This document shows, in pieces, positions 5,132 through 7,276 of a stretch of 7,276 bases of DNA (positions are counted from its first letter, which is position 1; every line of letters starts with the position of its first letter). A program made the position numbers and the translations under genes. The stretch comes from Desulfobacterales bacterium (GTDB lineage: Bacteria > Desulfobacterota > Desulfobacteria > Desulfobacterales > QNYZ01). Below the pieces are notes generated by a model. That model did no database searches. It was not told where the DNA came from and saw only the letters and a list, made by a program, of their open reading frames with translations. The stretch is taken from NCBI GenBank assembly GCA_029938515.1, contig JAOZUU010000077.1:1-7276 (forward strand), read 5' to 3'.

Positions 5132-7276
5132 TCAAAACAGCCCAGGATATGAAGTCGTATAAACAGCAGCTCAAAGAGGCTCTGGGAGATAAGTTTCTGC
5201 GAACCGCATTAGACAATTTCAATACAGTGTACCGGGAAAACCGCCCTGCAGTCTATCAAGGCATCGATTTTGAAGGTATCAAAAAGGAAATTGCTGCTGG
5301 AAAAGATGCTGCCCTGCCTCGTCTTGTGGAACTTTTTGAAGAATTCAAAGCGAATGCGGAAGCGGCCGGTGCCAAGGTCCATGTTGCCAAAGATGCCCAG
5401 GAAGCCAATGAGATTATTGCCGCCATCGCCAAAGAAAATAACGTACAAAAAATCATTAAAGCCAAATCGATGACAGCCGAAGAAACCTTTCTTAATAACT
5501 ATCTGGAAAAAGAAGGCTTTACAGTGACGGAAACCGACCTGGGGGAATGGATTATCCAACTGCGACACGAGGGGCCGTCCCATATGGTTATGCCTGCTAT
5601 CCACCTTTCCCGGTATCAGGTGGGCGACCTGTTCGAAGAGGTGACCCAGAAAAAACCAGACTCCGAAAATATAGATAAGCTGGTGAAAGTCGCCCGACAA
5701 GAGCTTAGACCCGTCTTTTTAGAAGCGGATATGGGGATCAGCGGAGCCAATTTTGCCATTGCTGAATCAGGAACACTCGGGCTGGTTACCAATGAAGGGA
5801 ATATGCGTCTGGCAACCACATTGCCAAAGGTTCATGTAGCACTCGTCGGTTATGACAAGTTGATTCCTGATTTGAAATCGATGCTGCGAATTCTCAAGGT
5901 TCTTCCTAGAAATGCAACCGGCCAGGCGATTACCTCTTATGTCACCTGGATCAAGGGTGCTACCGAATGCAGTTCGGCTCCTTCGAACCGTAAAATAATA
6001 CATATTGTTTTTCTGGACAATGGACGGCTGGCCCTGGCCAGGGACACTGTTTTTGCGGAAGCCCTCAGATGTATCCGTTGCGGGGCTTGTGCCAATGTCT
6101 GCCCTATCTACAGCAAGGTGGGGGGACATAAATATGGTCATGTTTACATCGGTGCTATCGGTCTGATTCTGACCCTTTTTTACCACGGCAAGGAAAACGC
6201 CAGGGCGATTGTACAAAACTGCACTAACTGCCAGGCCTGTAAAGAAGTATGCCCTGTGGATATCGATCTTCCTCATCTTATTAAAAAGACCTATCGAGCG
6301 GTATTGGATCAAGAAGGAAAAAAACCGGTTAAAAATCTCCTGCTTGCCAAAGTCATGAAAAACCGAAAACTTTTTCATTTTTTACTGCGCCATGCCCATC
6401 TTGCTCAAAGGCCGCTTTCCAAAAATGCGCCGATGATCCGCCACCTCCCCCATTTTTTTGAAAAAGAACACGGATTTCGTAGCCTGCCTGTGATCGCTAA
6501 AACCCCGTTCAGAGATCAATGGAAACAGTTGCGTCCTCAAGTGGCCAGGCCAAAATATACCATCGGGTTTTTCGCCGGGTGCGCCATCGATTTCATTTAT
6601 CCTGAACAGGCCCAAGCACTGCTTAAATTACTTAAAGGCCATGATGTCCAGGTGGAATTTCCCATGGATCAAACCTGCTGTGGATTACCCGCCTTGATGG
6701 CGGCTGAAGAAGAAACAGCCAGGGAAGTGGCTCTTCAGAACATAAAAGCAATGCAGCCTCGGAATTACGATTACATTCTTACCCTGTGTGCTTCCTGTGC
6801 CTCTCATCTCAAGCACAATTATCCCAAAACATTCAAGGAAGATCCTGATACACCTGCTGACTTAAAGGTCTTCACAGATAAAATTATTGATTTCAGTTCC
6901 TTTATGGTGAATGTGTTGCACGTTTCCTCTGAAGCGTTTAAGGGAATCCACAAAAAAGTCGCCTATCATTCCCCTTGTCATCTTTGCAGAGGTTTGCAGG
7001 TTATCGAGGAACCCCGCAAACTTATCGAATTAGCCGGCTATGAGTACGTACGGTCTAAAGACGAAGATGTCTGCTGTGGATTCGGTGGCTCCTATTCAGT
7101 CGATTTTCCTGAAATATCCTCGGAAATCCTCAATAAAAAGCTGGATAACATAGAAGACACCGATGCCCAGCTTCTGGTAACCGATTGCCCCGGATGCGTC
7201 CTGCAGCTGAGGGGCGGCATGGATAAACGCGGCGGCAGGATCGAAGTGAAACACATTTCGGAAGCCGTGGCTGAAC
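5128..7276 (+). CDS. Fused LutB-LutA iron-sulfur lactate oxidation protein (3' end outside window)
   Basis: One reading frame of 716 codons stays open to the window edge and joins two proteins that are separate in B. subtilis and E. coli. Residues 1 to about 300 form a LutB-type LUD domain, with KAKSMTAEE at 111-119, PSHMVMPAIH at 150-159 and AESGTLGLVTNEGNMR at 212-227. Two ferredoxin-like motifs follow, Cys315/318/321/325 and Cys365/368/371/375, each able to bind a [4Fe-4S] cluster. The LutA part has two CCG domains: Cys485, Cys517-Cys518, Cys554, Cys557; and Cys617, Cys649-Cys650, Cys687, Cys690. All expected cysteines are present. With LutC it should oxidise lactate to pyruvate in the cytoplasm, passing electrons toward the membrane quinone pool or another carrier. 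GGAGGA lies nine bases before the ATG and the start overlaps the lutC stop by 4 nt. The C-terminal VKHISEAVAE resembles the usual end of LutA, so only a few residues are probably missing. I recall similar fusions in Desulfovibrio. CCG domains also occur in GlpC and HdrB, but the LUD half fixes the family. Confidence 0.93.
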   Translation, partial: MIKTAQDMKSYKQQLKEALGDKFLRTALDNFNTVYRENRPAVYQGIDFEGIKKEIAAGKDAALPRLVELFEEFKANAEAAGAKVHVAKDAQEANEIIAAIAKENNVQKIIKAKSMTAEETFLNNYLEKEGFTVTETDLGEWIIQLRHEGPSHMVMPAIHLSRYQVGDLFEEVTQKKPDSENIDKLVKVARQELRPVFLEADMGISGANFAIAESGTLGLVTNEGNMRLATTLPKVHVALVGYDKLIPDLKSMLRILKVLPRNATGQAITSYVTWIKGATECSSAPSNRKIIHIVFLDNGRLALARDTVFAEALRCIRCGACANVCPIYSKVGGHKYGHVYIGAIGLILTLFYHGKENARAIVQNCTNCQACKEVCPVDIDLPHLIKKTYRAVLDQEGKKPVKNLLLAKVMKNRKLFHFLLRHAHLAQRPLSKNAPMIRHLPHFFEKEHGFRSLPVIAKTPFRDQWKQLRPQVARPKYTIGFFAGCAIDFIYPEQAQALLKLLKGHDVQVEFPMDQTCCGLPALMAAEEETAREVALQNIKAMQPRNYDYILTLCASCASHLKHNYPKTFKEDPDTPADLKVFTDKIIDFSSFMVNVLHVSSEAFKGIHKKVAYHSPCHLCRGLQVIEEPRKLIELAGYEYVRSKDEDVCCGFGGSYSVDFPEISSEILNKKLDNIEDTDAQLLVTDCPGCVLQLRGGMDKRGGRIEVKHISEAVAE

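Noticed and set aside
5209..5700. Antisense 163-codon open frame inside the lutBA gene
   Set aside because: The composition is an odd Phe/Gly-rich mix without motifs, and the plus-strand frame carries all LUD-family motifs.
5767..6378. Antisense 203-codon open frame over the ferredoxin region of lutBA
   Set aside because: It has no recognisable domain or ribosome site and lies opposite the conserved cysteine motifs of the real gene.

Overview
The window carries two divergently transcribed, chromosomal-looking operons that meet in a 351-bp regulatory region at about 4220-4570. No mobile element, CRISPR array, tRNA or rRNA is visible. The best guess for the host is a sulfate-reducing or related anaerobic deltaproteobacterium (Desulfobacterota). 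This rests mainly on the fusion of the LutB-type and LutA-type iron-sulfur proteins of lactate oxidation into one polypeptide directly behind lutC, an arrangement I recall from Desulfovibrio-type organisms. That placement is inference, not a database result.

Leftward operon (minus strand, 4219 down to 1): a GlpR-like DeoR-family repressor (3443-4219), an ABC ATPase of the UgpC/MalK type (2400-3446) that overlaps it by 4 nt, a UgpB-like periplasmic binding protein (1029-2306), and a UgpA-like permease (1-819) cut off by the window edge. Together they make most of an importer for glycerol-3-phosphate or a related glycerol-phosphate compound, with its own regulator as first gene. The second permease (UgpE-like) is expected beyond the left edge. 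Repeats built on TTCG/CGAA, resembling GlpR half-sites, occur before glpR, between ugpC and ugpB, and between ugpB and ugpA. This suggests that the repressor acts at several points along its own operon.

Rightward operon (plus strand, 4571 to the window end): lutC, a LUD-domain protein (4571-5131), and a fused lutB-lutA (5128-7276). The fusion has a LUD domain, two [4Fe-4S] ferredoxin motifs and two CCG cysteine-rich domains. It runs off the right edge, probably within a few residues of its natural end. The products are expected to form the cytoplasmic complex that oxidises lactate to pyruvate. A sigma70-like promoter precedes lutC, and a palindrome matching the FadR/PdhR/LldR type of GntR operator covers its predicted start point. 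No gene for such a regulator lies in the window.

The least explained part is the divergent region. It holds two perfect 16-bp palindromes of identical architecture, 20 bp apart centre to centre, plus several further inverted repeats and the promoters for both operons. A 46-codon open frame with helix-turn-helix-like sequence overlaps the end of ugpC. The enzymes and transporter belong to known families; what may be new is the control layout and the pairing of glycerol-phosphate uptake with lactate oxidation.
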